A program made the position numbers and the translations under genes. The notes under the pieces were generated by a model that was not told where the DNA came from, made no database searches, and saw nothing but the letters and a program-made list of their open reading frames with translations. Positions 26,017 to 34,827 of a stretch of DNA of 40,676 nt are shown here, in pieces (the first letter of the stretch is position 1; every line of letters starts with the position of its first letter). The stretch is from NCBI RefSeq assembly GCF_000467855.2, contig NZ_KI259230.1, positions 315,755 through 356,430 on the forward strand, in the 5' to 3' direction. The stretch is from Porphyromonas sp. oral taxon 278 str. W7784. GTDB lineage: Bacteria > Bacteroidota > Bacteroidia > Bacteroidales > Porphyromonadaceae.

Positions 26017-26451
26017 CTAAGAGAGGGGGTCTTCGTCCTCTGTCGGCGGGTAAGCTGTGGCGTCGAAGGTGGGGGAAGCTGGGGTAGAAGCCGTCGGGGC
26101 AGTCCCTCGGCTCGCCTGCTGATGTATCCGAGCGTGGGTAGCTACGATCTCGGTGACGAGGGTGCTCGTACCTGATCGGTCTACCTCCCGTACATACTCG
26201 ATACGACCCGCTATGGAGAGGATAGAGCCTTCGTGTGCCTGCTCTAGGAGGATACCCGTGCTACCACGAGCTACGATCCGGTGCCATAGTCGCTGGGTAT
26301 AGCTCTTACCCCCTTCTCGCCCCGTGACCTGCTCCTCAGTCTTGAGGCGAAGATGCACCTCGGGGAAGTCGGGGGCGAGGTAGTGGATGGTCGGCTCCTC
26401 GGTGACTTCGCCCGTGAGTATGACTTGGTTGGTAGGCGGTAGCTGTGCCAT
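26017..26451 (-). CDS. ssb: single-stranded DNA-binding protein
   Basis: A 144-residue protein with an N-terminal OB fold: NQVILTGEVTEEPTIHYL, VHLRLKTEEQV, RLWHRIVARGSTGILLEQAHEGSILSIAGRIEY. A disordered Ala/Thr/Pro-rich linker from about 110 leads to an acidic end, EDEDPLS. The usual SSB tip ends in Pro-Phe and is the docking site for partner proteins; here the last residue after PL is Ser. It may be a secondary SSB rather than the main replication SSB. It is the last gene of the operon, five bases after tsaB. Confidence 0.88.
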   Translation of the reverse strand: MAQLPPTNQVILTGEVTEEPTIHYLAPDFPEVHLRLKTEEQVTGREGGKSYTQRLWHRIVARGSTGILLEQAHEGSILSIAGRIEYVREVDRSGTSTLVTEIVATHARIHQQASRGTAPTASTPASPTFDATAYPPTEDEDPLS

Positions 26452-26456
26452 TGGGC

Positions 26457-27152
26457 TTAGCGATTCAATACCTTGTTCTTGGCGATGACAGCCACGTAGT
26501 CCTTGAGGTAGTTAGGGGTCCAGTAGGCTGTATCTACGAAGTCTCCCCGCTCGAAGGCTTGGCTAGCCAGTGGAATCATCGCTGAGGCTTGAGGGGCGAA
26601 GCCTTCGTCCCAGACTTCGTAGCTCGACTGAGGCCAGAGGCCACGGGTCTTCGTCGCTCCATTGCCGACGAGGATAGGGTGTGGAGCGTCTTCGAAGAGG
26701 GGATGCTCTTCATCTAGTACGGCAGCATAGTCCTCGGAGAGACGCTTCCCCTGGCTGTCGAAGCGGGCTGCATAGACCTCCATACGACGGGCGTCCAGCA
26801 GGGGGAAGATCGTAGCCTCCTGCCCCTCGGGAAGGGCGCTGATGCCCTGATGAGCTAGGAGCTCAAGCGTGTCGACGGCTAGCAGGGGGAGCTGGTAGCC
26901 AAGGCAGAGACCCTTGGCAAGAGAGGCTCCTATGCGAAGGCCTGTATAGCTCCCTGGGCCAGCACTCACGGCGATGGCGGAGAGCTGGTGCCCCTCGGCC
27001 TTAGCCCAGCGGATAAGTTCGTCGACCATGGGGGCAAGCGCAGCGGCGTGCCCCCCTTCAGGGGCTTCGATGGATCGGGTGGCCAAGACTTCTGCCCCAC
27101 GGCCTAGCGCAGCACTGCACATCGTCGTAGAGGTCTCTATACAAAGGATCAT
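26457..27152 (-). CDS. tsaB: tRNA threonylcarbamoyladenosine biosynthesis protein TsaB
   Basis: A 231-residue ASKHA-fold protein that partners TsaD in making t6A37 on ANN-decoding tRNAs. The start ILCIETSTTMCSAALG, the middle block IAVSAGPGSYTGLRIGASLAKGL and the LLAVDTLELLA segment are diagnostic of TsaB. Length is normal. It lies between xth (28 bases upstream) and ssb (5 bases downstream) in the same operon. tsaD is not in the window. Confidence 0.95.
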   Translation of the reverse strand: MILCIETSTTMCSAALGRGAEVLATRSIEAPEGGHAAALAPMVDELIRWAKAEGHQLSAIAVSAGPGSYTGLRIGASLAKGLCLGYQLPLLAVDTLELLAHQGISALPEGQEATIFPLLDARRMEVYAARFDSQGKRLSEDYAAVLDEEHPLFEDAPHPILVGNGATKTRGLWPQSSYEVWDEGFAPQASAMIPLASQAFERGDFVDTAYWTPNYLKDYVAVIAKNKVLNR

Positions 27153-27180
27153 GATAGGGATGATTAAGGGAGGTAGCGTG

Positions 27181-27933
27181 TTAGTCGATGACGAGCTCTA
27201 CGGGGCAGTGATCGGAACCATAGATCTCGGTGAGGATCTTAGCCGAGGTGAGTCGGGGTACAAGCCTCTCTGAGGTGACGAAGTAGTCGATACGCCAGCC
27301 GGAGTTGCGCTCACGTGCCTTGAAGCGGTACGACCACCAGGAGTAGATGTCCCGCTGATCAGGGTAGAAGTGACGGAAGGTATCTACGAAACCCGCATCG
27401 AGGAGCTCTTGGAACTTCCCACGCTCTTCGTCGGTGAAGCCAGCGTTCTTGCGGTTGGACTTAGGGTTCTTCAGGTCTATCTCCTTGTGGGCGACATTGA
27501 GGTCACCGCAGACGATCACAGGCTTCTTCTTGTCCAGCCCCTTGAGGTATGCTCTGAAGGCATCTTCCCAGGTGACACGATACCCCAGGCGGCGGAGGTC
27601 GTCTTGGGAGTTAGGTACGTAGACGGTGACGAGATAGAAGTCAGGGTACTCCAGCGTGATGACTCGTCCCTCGGTGTCATGCTCAGGGATGTCGATGCCG
27701 TAGGCTACAGAGAGGGGTTCATGACGCGTGTAGATCGCCGTGCCCGAATACCCTTTCTTCTCGGCAAAGTTCCAGTAGGAGGTGTAGGTCGGGAGTTCTG
27801 CATCGAGCTGGCCGGCCTGCATCTTGGTCTCTTGCAGGCAGACGAAGTCAGCATCTAGTTCCTTAATGATATCGGGGAAGCCTTTACCAAAGACGGCACG
27901 GAGGCCGTTGACGTTCCAGGAGATGAATTTCAT
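27181..27933 (-). CDS. xth: exodeoxyribonuclease III (AP endonuclease)
   Basis: A 250-residue base-excision repair nuclease of the Xth/exonuclease-endonuclease-phosphatase family that cuts at abasic sites. Landmarks: [13 protein letters not shown] start, catalytic Glu in CLQETK, the [13 protein letters not shown] block with the Asn/Asp pair, WRIDYFVTS and the terminal GSDHCPVEL His. The frame stays open upstream to 28047, but that extension overlaps queC in another frame and is not conserved-looking, so the ATG at 27933 is used. It sits 16 bases after queC. Confidence 0.95.
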   Translation of the reverse strand: MKFISWNVNGLRAVFGKGFPDIIKELDADFVCLQETKMQAGQLDAELPTYTSYWNFAEKKGYSGTAIYTRHEPLSVAYGIDIPEHDTEGRVITLEYPDFYLVTVYVPNSQDDLRRLGYRVTWEDAFRAYLKGLDKKKPVIVCGDLNVAHKEIDLKNPKSNRKNAGFTDEERGKFQELLDAGFVDTFRHFYPDQRDIYSWWSYRFKARERNSGWRIDYFVTSERLVPRLTSAKILTEIYGSDHCPVELVID

Positions 27934-27949
27934 TCGTTGTTGACTGATC

Positions 27950-28609
27950 TTATTGCTTGTAGTGGGTGGGGTCTTCGATCCCTGCTTCTTGCATCGCTTC
28001 ACGACGCTCGATGCAGGTAGCGCACGAGCCACACTGGAGGTCACCACCCTCGTAGCAACTCCAGGTCTCAGCGTAGTTGATGCCTAGGAGCTTGCCGTGG
28101 CGAGCGATGTCCCCCTTAGATATATCGGTATAGGGAGCAGTGACTTCGACGGCATTGCTTGTCCCCTGCAGGATGGCCTCATGCATCGGGCGGATGAAGG
28201 AGGCACGACAGTCGGGATAGATAGCGTGATCCCCGAAGTGATTGGCTAGATAGACCTTCGTGAGTCCTCGGCTCTCAGCGAGCCCAGCGGCGATGGAGAG
28301 CATGATCCCATTGCGGAAGGGGACGACGGTGGCCGCCATGTTCTCCTCGTCGTAGCTCCCCTTGGGGATAGCTCCTCCCCCCTCAAGGAGAGCACTACGG
28401 AAGTGCTGCCCGATGAAGGAGAGTGGGATGGTGAGGTGCTCGATGCCTAGACGCTCGCAGTGGAGGCGAGCGTAGGGGAGCTCCCGTGCATTGTGCTTCG
28501 AGCCGTAGTCGAAGGACACCGCTAGCGCTAGGCTATCTTGGTACTCGTAGAGGAGGGTTACACTATCCATTCCCCCTGAGAGGACGATGAGGCCGTCTTT
28601 AGTCGTCAT
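27950..28609 (-). CDS. queC: 7-cyano-7-deazaguanine synthase QueC
   Basis: A 219-residue ATP-dependent enzyme that converts 7-carboxy-7-deazaguanine to preQ0 in queuosine synthesis. The PP-loop [11 protein letters not shown] is at 11-21. [12 protein letters not shown] and the YADCR-type block YPDCRASFI are in place. The zinc cysteines are present at the end: [23 protein letters not shown]. queD, queE and queF are not in the window. The gene is followed by xth and preceded by the transporter gene in one transcription unit. Confidence 0.96.
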   Translation of the reverse strand: MTTKDGLIVLSGGMDSVTLLYEYQDSLALAVSFDYGSKHNARELPYARLHCERLGIEHLTIPLSFIGQHFRSALLEGGGAIPKGSYDEENMAATVVPFRNGIMLSIAAGLAESRGLTKVYLANHFGDHAIYPDCRASFIRPMHEAILQGTSNAVEVTAPYTDISKGDIARHGKLLGINYAETWSCYEGGDLQCGSCATCIERREAMQEAGIEDPTHYKQ

Positions 28610-28616
28610 AAGCAGG

Positions 28617-30302
28617 CTATAGGAAGAAGCTCAGGATGATCTGAGCGGAGATGATACGGACGAACATACCCACAGGGTATACGATCGCATAGGCTACCGA
28701 GCTGGAGCGAGACTCGTTGATGGACATAGCGTAGTCTAGGGCCATGGAGTTGGCCATCACGCCACAGAGCATCCCGACGGTCTCGGCGTGGGTCTTCTTG
28801 TAGCCGAAGAGCGAGATGAGCCCCACGATCATCGTCGGGAGCACGGTGATGAGGAAACCAAGACCGATCCAGAGGAGGCCATCGCCATGGATGATCATCT
28901 CGAAGAAGTGGGAGCCACTAGCCAGACCAAGACCAGCGAGGTAGAGGATGATCCCCAGTTGCTTGATTAGCTGTGTGGCGCTATTACTCATATAGGTGGC
29001 GATGCGGAAGCGAGCTCCGAAGGCTCCCATGAGTATGCCTATGATGATGGGGCCGCCAGCGAGACCGAGCTTGATGGGCATGCTGAGCCCCGGGATCGTC
29101 AGCGGGATCGACCCGATGATACAGCCCATAGCCAGACCGAGGAAGAAGCTGAAGAGCTTCGGCTTGTCTAGCGTGTTGATCGAGTCCCCGAGGAACTTCG
29201 CTGCACGCTCAACCTCCTGTGCTTCACCGACGACGGAGAGCCGGTCGCCCAGCTGGAGGTAGAGGTCGGGAGTCGCTAGGATCTCGATGCCTGCTCGGTC
29301 GATGCGGGTGATATTGATCCCGTACTGATTGCGCAGGCGCAGGGCTCCGAGCTTAGCGCCGTTGACCTTGGAGTTAGTGATGATCAGGCGCTTGCTGATG
29401 AGTTGGGAGTCGATGGCGTCCCAGTCGATGTCGGGGCGGTTCCAGTCTCGGCTCTCGGCTCGCTTCCCAAAGAACGCCTCCATCTCCTCTAAGTCTTCGG
29501 GATGGATGAGTACCAGCAGGTGATCCCCTTCGTTGAGCACCGTCTGCGAGGAGGGGATGATGAGGTTGTCACCCCGCCAGATACGGGAGATGATGAAGTG
29601 CTTGTCCTCTAGGCGTACGGCCTCGAGGATGGTCTTGCCGAAGAGGACGCTATTAGTCAGCTCCAGCTCCGTAATATAGGTATTGCTGGCGGACTTATCC
29701 TCGGTAGGTTTGCTCCGTCGTGGGTCAACGAAGTTGAGGACAATAATGGCTAAGATCATCCCGACGACACCGAGTGGGTAGGTGAGGGCACAGCCTAGTG
29801 CTAGGTCGGCGATCTCACGGGCTCCACTGGGGCCGAGGATGTCCTGCATCGTACTCTGTACGGCTGCGAGCATGGGGGTATTAGTCACAGCTCCAGACAT
29901 GATGCCCAATAGGTTCGGCACGGAGATACCGCAGACCAGGTGGAGGATGACCACGAGGATCAGCCCGATAGCGATGACCAGAAGCCCGAGCATATTGTAC
30001 AGGATCCCTTGACTCTTGAGTGAGGGGAAGAAGGAGGGACCTACTTCGACCCCGAGGGCGTAGACGAAGAGCGACAGGCCGATGGTCTGGGCAAAGCTAT
30101 TCATCTCAGGGTGGACACGGACACCGAAGTGCGCTGCTAAGATCCCGACGAAGAAAACGAAGGTGATCCCCAGAGAGAGCTTGCCCACCCGAAGCTTCCC
30201 CAGGGATAGCCCCAGGGCAGAGACGAGGGTAAGCCAGACGAGGGTCTCCAGCACCGACGGGGTGACGAAGACGTCTCGTAGCCACGTATTTATTGCCTCC
30301 AT
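28617..30302 (-). CDS. AspT/YidE/YbjL-family transporter with two central TrkA-C domains
   Basis: A 561-residue inner-membrane protein. Two membrane halves of five or so helices (first about 10-190, second about 385-561) each contain the duplicated antiporter repeat; GLSLFVYALGVEVGPSFFPSL and LGIILYLAGLGLASGSHFFEMI are the matching helices. Between them lie two TrkA-C type ligand-binding domains (TELELTNSVLFGKTILEAV..., KVNGAKLGALRLRNQYGINITRIDR...). This is the AspT/YidE architecture, whose known member exchanges aspartate and alanine; the substrate here is unknown. The start at 30302 is preferred over 30410 because the promoter box at 30353-30360 lies between them. First gene of the queC-xth-tsaB-ssb unit. 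Confidence 0.93.
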   Translation of the reverse strand: MEAINTWLRDVFVTPSVLETLVWLTLVSALGLSLGKLRVGKLSLGITFVFFVGILAAHFGVRVHPEMNSFAQTIGLSLFVYALGVEVGPSFFPSLKSQGILYNMLGLLVIAIGLILVVILHLVCGISVPNLLGIMSGAVTNTPMLAAVQSTMQDILGPSGAREIADLALGCALTYPLGVVGMILAIIVLNFVDPRRSKPTEDKSASNTYITELELTNSVLFGKTILEAVRLEDKHFIISRIWRGDNLIIPSSQTVLNEGDHLLVLIHPEDLEEMEAFFGKRAESRDWNRPDIDWDAIDSQLISKRLIITNSKVNGAKLGALRLRNQYGINITRIDRAGIEILATPDLYLQLGDRLSVVGEAQEVERAAKFLGDSINTLDKPKLFSFFLGLAMGCIIGSIPLTIPGLSMPIKLGLAGGPIIIGILMGAFGARFRIATYMSNSATQLIKQLGIILYLAGLGLASGSHFFEMIIHGDGLLWIGLGFLITVLPTMIVGLISLFGYKKTHAETVGMLCGVMANSMALDYAMSINESRSSSVAYAIVYPVGMFVRIISAQIILSFFL

Positions 30303-30352
30303 TGATTGTAGTGAATGATTGGTCAGCAAGAAGCGTAAAGGCTTTGCCTCGG

Positions 30353-30360
30353 CAAAAGTA
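30353..30360 (-). promoter_or_regulatory. Bacteroidota -7 promoter box (TACTTTTG) of the transporter operon
   Basis: Minus-strand TACTTTTG lies 50 bases before the ATG at 30302 and decides the start of the transporter gene. Confidence 0.55.
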
Positions 30361-30630
30361 CCACTTTTGTTGCGATTTGTTAAGTCCAGGAAGGGGGACT
30401 TGAGGGGCAAGGCTTCCTACCTCCTTCTTCCCCTAATAATATGAAGGAGCGCCTACCTCTGTCGTGAGCCTCCACAGCCTTCTGGAATCACTGCTTCTCA
30501 AGAGCTTAGAGATAGGCTTGTCGAGACGAACTAGAGGGGAAGGTCAATGAGCCTCGGTAGGGAGCACCTTCGGGTAAGGTGTCTTGAGCTATACTGCCCG
30601 CTCATTCGACCTTCTATTTTTACTCCTCGG

Positions 30631-30699
30631 GAGGCACTACTGTTGCCTCTTGGGTGGTACTACTGCTTCCTCCTTGGTGGCGCTACTGCTTCCTCTTTA
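30631..30699 (+). repeat. S-family intergenic repeat, copy 2 (three 23-bp units)
   Basis: Units 30631-30653, 30654-30676 and 30677-30699 follow each other with no spacer. All carry an ACTACTG or GCTACTG core followed by CTTCCTC or TTGCCTC. The unit matches those at 9689-9734. Confidence 0.85.
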
Positions 30700-30906
30700 G
30701 CCTTAATTTCACTCCGTTCCTTCCCCCGACGAGCGCCAAGACATGGCCTATTCCCCGCTATCTACGCCCGAGAAGGAGTAGGCGAGAGCTCCCTTGACTA
30801 GCGCTCCTCAGCCAACGGCAGGCTCTGAGGCTGAACAAGTCAGACAATTTGTGTATTTTAGCGGTATATTGTACCCTGTGTACATACCCCTAGTAGTGTC
30901 GAATCA

Positions 30907-31269
30907 ATGACAGAGCTTAAGCCCAAGTCTAGAGATCGCATTCGTGCAGCTCTCTCCGCCCTCAAAGCCTTCAGCAGGCGACATCCGTCCTTGCGCTACA
31001 TCATCACTGGTGTGCTGGCTTTTGTGCTGATCTTCCTCGTCGGAGATAGCAACCTCTTCAACTACCTGAGGAACGAGCGACGTAAGGCCTTCATACAAAG
31101 TGAATACAATCGCTATCGCCCTCAGTACGAAGCCGACAGCGCCCGTCTAAGCGATATCCGAGACAACCGAGAGCATATCGAGCGTATCGCTCGTGAGCAG
31201 TACTATATGCATATCCCTGGTGAGGAGGTCTTCGTCCTAGCTCCGGATAGTCTTGACCCCTCGAAGTAG
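30907..31269 (+). CDS. septum formation initiator, FtsB/DivIC family
   Basis: A 120-residue bitopic protein. A basic cytosolic N-terminus precedes one membrane helix (about 31-47, ITGVLAFVLIFLVGDSN). An extracytoplasmic coiled coil follows (NERRKAFIQSEYNRYRPQYEADSARLSDIRDNREHIERIAREQYYM), then GEEVFVLAP, which matches the usual FtsB/DivIC C-terminal block. It is a structural partner in the divisome that links early and late division proteins. First gene of the plus-strand cluster that continues to mazG. Confidence 0.88.
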   Translation: MTELKPKSRDRIRAALSALKAFSRRHPSLRYIITGVLAFVLIFLVGDSNLFNYLRNERRKAFIQSEYNRYRPQYEADSARLSDIRDNREHIERIAREQYYMHIPGEEVFVLAPDSLDPSK

Positions 31270-31282
31270 AGTAGACCGCATT

Positions 31283-31633
31283 ATGAACAAGCAGTACAAG
31301 TACCTCTATATCGTCAGCGTCCTCCTCCTGCTGAGTGGGGCAGCGCTGGCCGTGATCGATCATCCCGTCTTCGATATCATCTATGGCTTAGGTGCCTTTG
31401 GCTATGCTGCGTACTACCTACTGACGCCTACGGATGAGCTCACGGGGACGCTTCGCCGAGCCATACGTATGGGCGTCTTCTCGGGACTTCTCTTCCTGAT
31501 CTCGGCTGCAGCTCGCTTCGATACGTTTGCTACCTTTGGTCAGGGTCTATGGCTAGTCTTCCTGGCTCTAGGGCTCATCTATATGATCTACGGGAATGTA
31601 CTCCTCTATATTGACGAACGAAAGAAACAATGA
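31283..31633 (+). CDS. small integral membrane protein, four helices, function unknown
   Basis: A 116-residue protein with four hydrophobic segments (about 9-27, 29-49, 62-80, 86-106) and a charged ERKKQ end. I do not recognise the family. The ATG at 31283 is used rather than 31253, which overlaps the divIC stop. Its last codons overlap the next gene by four bases (ATGA at 31630-31633), so translation is coupled with the pseudouridine synthase. Confidence 0.8.
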   Translation: MNKQYKYLYIVSVLLLLSGAALAVIDHPVFDIIYGLGAFGYAAYYLLTPTDELTGTLRRAIRMGVFSGLLFLISAAARFDTFATFGQGLWLVFLALGLIYMIYGNVLLYIDERKKQ

Positions 31634-32649
31634 AATCTAACCCTATAGCGCCTGAAGGCAAGATCCGGTCGGAACGCCTGACGGTACCGGGGGGCAAGAA
31701 GCCTCTCCTTCGACTCTACGTCGATAGTGCAGAGCCGACGACCCTGCTTCCCTTCCTCATCAAAGCCCTTCCCGACAAGAGCCGAACTACCATCAAGCAG
31801 CTCCTACATGACCGCTTCATCTCGATCGGTCTAGAGGCTACGACCCAGTTCGACGCCCCGCTTAAGGCCGGGGACGAAGTGAATATACATCCAGCGCCTC
31901 TCCCGAAGAAGTTCACCCATAAGGGTATCGAGATCCTCTATCAGGATGAATACCTCATCGTCATCCACAAGGAGGCGGGCCTGCCTACCGTGGCTAGTGG
32001 TGAGGAGAAGGACAAGACAGCGCTCCGTCTGCTCTCGGACCACCAGAAGAGCTTCAACCCTCGTGCTAAGGTCTACCACATCAATCGCCTTGATAAGGAT
32101 AGTGCGGGCTTTGTAGTCTTTGCCAAGAGTCGCGACTTGCAGTGCGAGCTGAGCGACCATTGGTCTCGCTACGTGAGAGGCCAGCACTTCGCTGCCGTCC
32201 TCGAGGGGCACCCCCAGACAGATAGCGGTATCCTCCTGCCCCCTCCCTCCGAGCTAGATGCGAAGAAGGATCGAGGGGCGAAGAAGGGGAAGACCACCGG
32301 TGCCAAGCCCAGCTCAGACGATGAGCGTACGGCGGGGCGAGCCGAGTGGCATACTCTGGTGAGCGGGCCTAGCCGTGCGCTCGTCTCGGTAGCGCTCCTG
32401 ACGGGGCGCAACAATCGCCTACGTCGACAGTTCGCACAGCTCCGCCTACCGATAGCCGGGGACTGGCGCAATGGCTCTACAGAGAAGGAGCTCGGGCGAG
32501 TAGCGCTCGAGGGGACGCATCTGAGCTTTGTCCACCCTGTGACGGGCAAGCTCCTAGAGTTCCGTCAGCCGATACCTCCGCTCTTCCGGAAGCTCGTCAA
32601 GGGCGCCCAAGTCGCAACTAAAAATCCTAAGAAAACAGTGAGAAAATAG
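31630..32649 (+). CDS. RluA-family RNA pseudouridine synthase, divergent
   Basis: A 339-residue enzyme. An S4-like RNA-binding segment (about 50-90) precedes the catalytic domain. The core motif reads HINRLDKDSAG at 150-160 where the family usually has HRLDxxTSG; the catalytic Asp (D155) is kept. The later GRTHQIRVH motif is replaced by GRNNRLRRQFA, with PIAGD following as normal. A Lys/Arg/Gly-rich insertion at about 208-240 is not typical. The target uridine (rRNA or tRNA) cannot be told. Its start overlaps the previous gene by four bases. Confidence 0.85.
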   Translation: MKSNPIAPEGKIRSERLTVPGGKKPLLRLYVDSAEPTTLLPFLIKALPDKSRTTIKQLLHDRFISIGLEATTQFDAPLKAGDEVNIHPAPLPKKFTHKGIEILYQDEYLIVIHKEAGLPTVASGEEKDKTALRLLSDHQKSFNPRAKVYHINRLDKDSAGFVVFAKSRDLQCELSDHWSRYVRGQHFAAVLEGHPQTDSGILLPPPSELDAKKDRGAKKGKTTGAKPSSDDERTAGRAEWHTLVSGPSRALVSVALLTGRNNRLRRQFAQLRLPIAGDWRNGSTEKELGRVALEGTHLSFVHPVTGKLLEFRQPIPPLFRKLVKGAQVATKNPKKTVRK

Positions 32650-32674
32650 ACCCACTAGTTAATCGTAAAGTATA

Positions 32675-34801
32675 ATGACCACACAACAAAAACTGAAAAG
32701 GGGAGCACATGCTCCCGCACACTGGCCTTACTCAGCCATGCGAAGCATCTTCTTCGCCCTAGGCCTTCTCCTCTCTACGGTAGGCCTCAGCGCACAGATC
32801 GTACGTGATGCCGTCAGCTGGACTCGCTCCGTGGAGGATAAGTCCCCTACAGAGAAGGTCCTCGTCTTCACTGCGCAGGTCAAGGGGGAATGGCACCTCT
32901 ACGGTACCGATCTCCCTAAGGGCGGACCTACACCTACACACCTCCTCGTCGACAAGATCTCTGGTGCCGAACTCGTCGGAGGCCTAGTCGCTAGCCAGAA
33001 GCCCATAGAGAAGTTCGACCCGAACTTCGAGATGACGCTTCGCTTCTATAGCGGGAAGGTATCCTTCCGTCAGAAGATCCGCATCACTGACCCTAAGAAG
33101 TTCGCCCTCGTGGGAGCTGTACGCTATATGGTCTGCAATGACGAGCAGTGCCTGCCCCCGACGAACTTCGAATTCACCATCCAACCCAAGGAGCTAGGTA
33201 AGCTGGGGGAGTCCGTGCCTGCAGCGCAGACCACCACTGAGACTGCTGAGACCCCTGCAGGCGCTTCTGGCCTGGGGGAGGCTCAGCCCTCCGATAGTCT
33301 CCCTGCAGTAGCTGAAGCCACCGCTAGCGTAGCGACTGACTCCGCACAGACCGCTGTCTCTGACCTCTGGGCACCTGTGATCCCAGAGCTCAAGGCCTAT
33401 GGCGACAAGGCGCTCAACCAAGCCGACGGATCGCTATGGATGCTGCTACTAGGAGGGTTCCTCGGAGGGCTCGTGGCTCTCGTCACCCCCTGCGTCTGGC
33501 CGATGATCCCGATGACGGTGAGCTTCTTCCTCAAGCGTACCTCCGACAGGAAGAAGAGTATCCGTGACGCCCTGCTCTACGGGGTGGGTATCATCGTCAT
33601 CTACGTCTCTCTGGGGCTGATCGTCTCTGCTATCTTCGGACCAGCGACACTGAATGACCTAGCCACGAATGCCTACTTCAACGTAGCCTTCTTCCTGCTC
33701 CTGGTCATCTTCGCTATCTCCTTCTTCGGAGCCTTTGAGCTTGTCCTCCCCTCCTCGTGGACGACGAAGATGGACCAGAAGGCAGACTCTGCCTCGGGCT
33801 TCATCAGCATCTTCTTCATGGCCTTTACACTGGCCTTAGTCTCCTTCTCTTGCACGGGCCCCATCATCGGCACGCTCCTAGTACAGGCAGCGACTTCCTC
33901 TACGGGGATCCTGGCTCCAGCAGTAGGGATGCTTGGCTTTGCCCTAGCACTCGCCCTGCCCTTCACGCTCTTCGCCATCTTCCCCAACCTACTGCAGTCG
34001 ATGCCTAAGAGCGGGGGATGGATGAACTCCGTCAAGGTAGTGCTTGCCTTCATCGAGCTAGCCCTCGCCCTGAAGTTCCTCTCTATCGCTGACCTAGCGT
34101 ATGGCTGGCGTATCCTGGACCGTGAGGTCTTCCTCTCCCTCTGGATCGTCATCTTCATCCTCCTCGGACTATACCTGCTGGGTAAGATCCGCTTCCCTCA
34201 CGACAGCCCTCAGGAGAAGACGCCTATCCCTGCGCTCTTCCTAGCGATCGTGTCCTTCTCCTTCGCCGTCTACATGATGCCAGGCCTCGTCGGTGCCCCC
34301 CTGAGAGCTATCAGTGCTTTCGCCCCACCTCTTCGCACGCAGGACCTGAACCTCTACAACGGGGAAGTGCATGCTAAGTTCGACGACTATGACGCTGGTA
34401 TGGCCTATGCTCGTCAGGTAGGCAAGCCCGTAGTCATTGACTTCTCTGGCTACGGCTGCGTCAACTGCCGTAAGATGGAGGCCTCCGTCTGGATAGACCC
34501 GAATGTCAAGAGCCTTCTAGAGAATGACTACGTCCTGATCACCCTCATGGTCGACGAGAAGACACCACTGAAGGAGCCTATCGAAGTCCAGGAGAACGGC
34601 GAGACAGTCAAGCTTCGTACGGTAGGGGACAAGTGGAGCTACTTCCAGCGTATGAAGTTCGGTGCCAATGCCCAGCCCTTCTATGTACTCCTCGACCATG
34701 AGGGTAAGCCCCTCGGCCCTTCGAGAGCTTATGACGAGGATGTACCCGCCTATATCAAGTTCCTCAAGGCTGGCTTGAGCGAATTCGAGCAGCGTAAGTA
34801 A
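32675..34801 (+). CDS. dsbD: thiol:disulfide interchange protein DsbD
   Basis: A 708-residue inner-membrane protein that carries electrons from cytosolic thioredoxin to the periplasm. Signal sequence, then a periplasmic N-terminal domain with CNDEQC (C154, C159). A linker rich in Ala/Thr/Glu follows. An eight-helix DsbD/CcdA core has the two key cysteines in TPCVWPMIP (C273) and SFSCTGPIIG (C393). A C-terminal thioredoxin domain carries CVNC at 595-598. An internal ATG 63 bases in (32738) also gives a good signal peptide; the first ATG is kept because its upstream bases are A/T-rich. All six redox cysteines are present. Lies 25 bases after the pseudouridine synthase gene. Confidence 0.95.
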   Translation: MTTQQKLKRGAHAPAHWPYSAMRSIFFALGLLLSTVGLSAQIVRDAVSWTRSVEDKSPTEKVLVFTAQVKGEWHLYGTDLPKGGPTPTHLLVDKISGAELVGGLVASQKPIEKFDPNFEMTLRFYSGKVSFRQKIRITDPKKFALVGAVRYMVCNDEQCLPPTNFEFTIQPKELGKLGESVPAAQTTTETAETPAGASGLGEAQPSDSLPAVAEATASVATDSAQTAVSDLWAPVIPELKAYGDKALNQADGSLWMLLLGGFLGGLVALVTPCVWPMIPMTVSFFLKRTSDRKKSIRDALLYGVGIIVIYVSLGLIVSAIFGPATLNDLATNAYFNVAFFLLLVIFAISFFGAFELVLPSSWTTKMDQKADSASGFISIFFMAFTLALVSFSCTGPIIGTLLVQAATSSTGILAPAVGMLGFALALALPFTLFAIFPNLLQSMPKSGGWMNSVKVVLAFIELALALKFLSIADLAYGWRILDREVFLSLWIVIFILLGLYLLGKIRFPHDSPQEKTPIPALFLAIVSFSFAVYMMPGLVGAPLRAISAFAPPLRTQDLNLYNGEVHAKFDDYDAGMAYARQVGKPVVIDFSGYGCVNCRKMEASVWIDPNVKSLLENDYVLITLMVDEKTPLKEPIEVQENGETVKLRTVGDKWSYFQRMKFGANAQPFYVLLDHEGKPLGPSRAYDEDVPAYIKFLKAGLSEFEQRK

Positions 34802-34827
34802 TCCCACCACGTACCTTCTATTTATAT

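Larger units (their letters stand above)
30303..30906. other. intergenic region between the divergent transporter and divIC operons
   Basis: Holds the transporter promoter (30353-30360) and the S-family repeat at 30631-30699. An open frame at 30547-30801 is built on the repeat and is not accepted. No clear TAnnTTTG box was found for the divIC gene; TATATTGT near 30870 is a weak candidate. The rest shows nothing I can assign. Confidence 0.55.

Noticed and set aside
30547-30801. 84-residue open frame upstream of divIC
   Set aside because: Its centre is the S-family tandem repeat, which accounts for the repetitive translation; no start context or domain.
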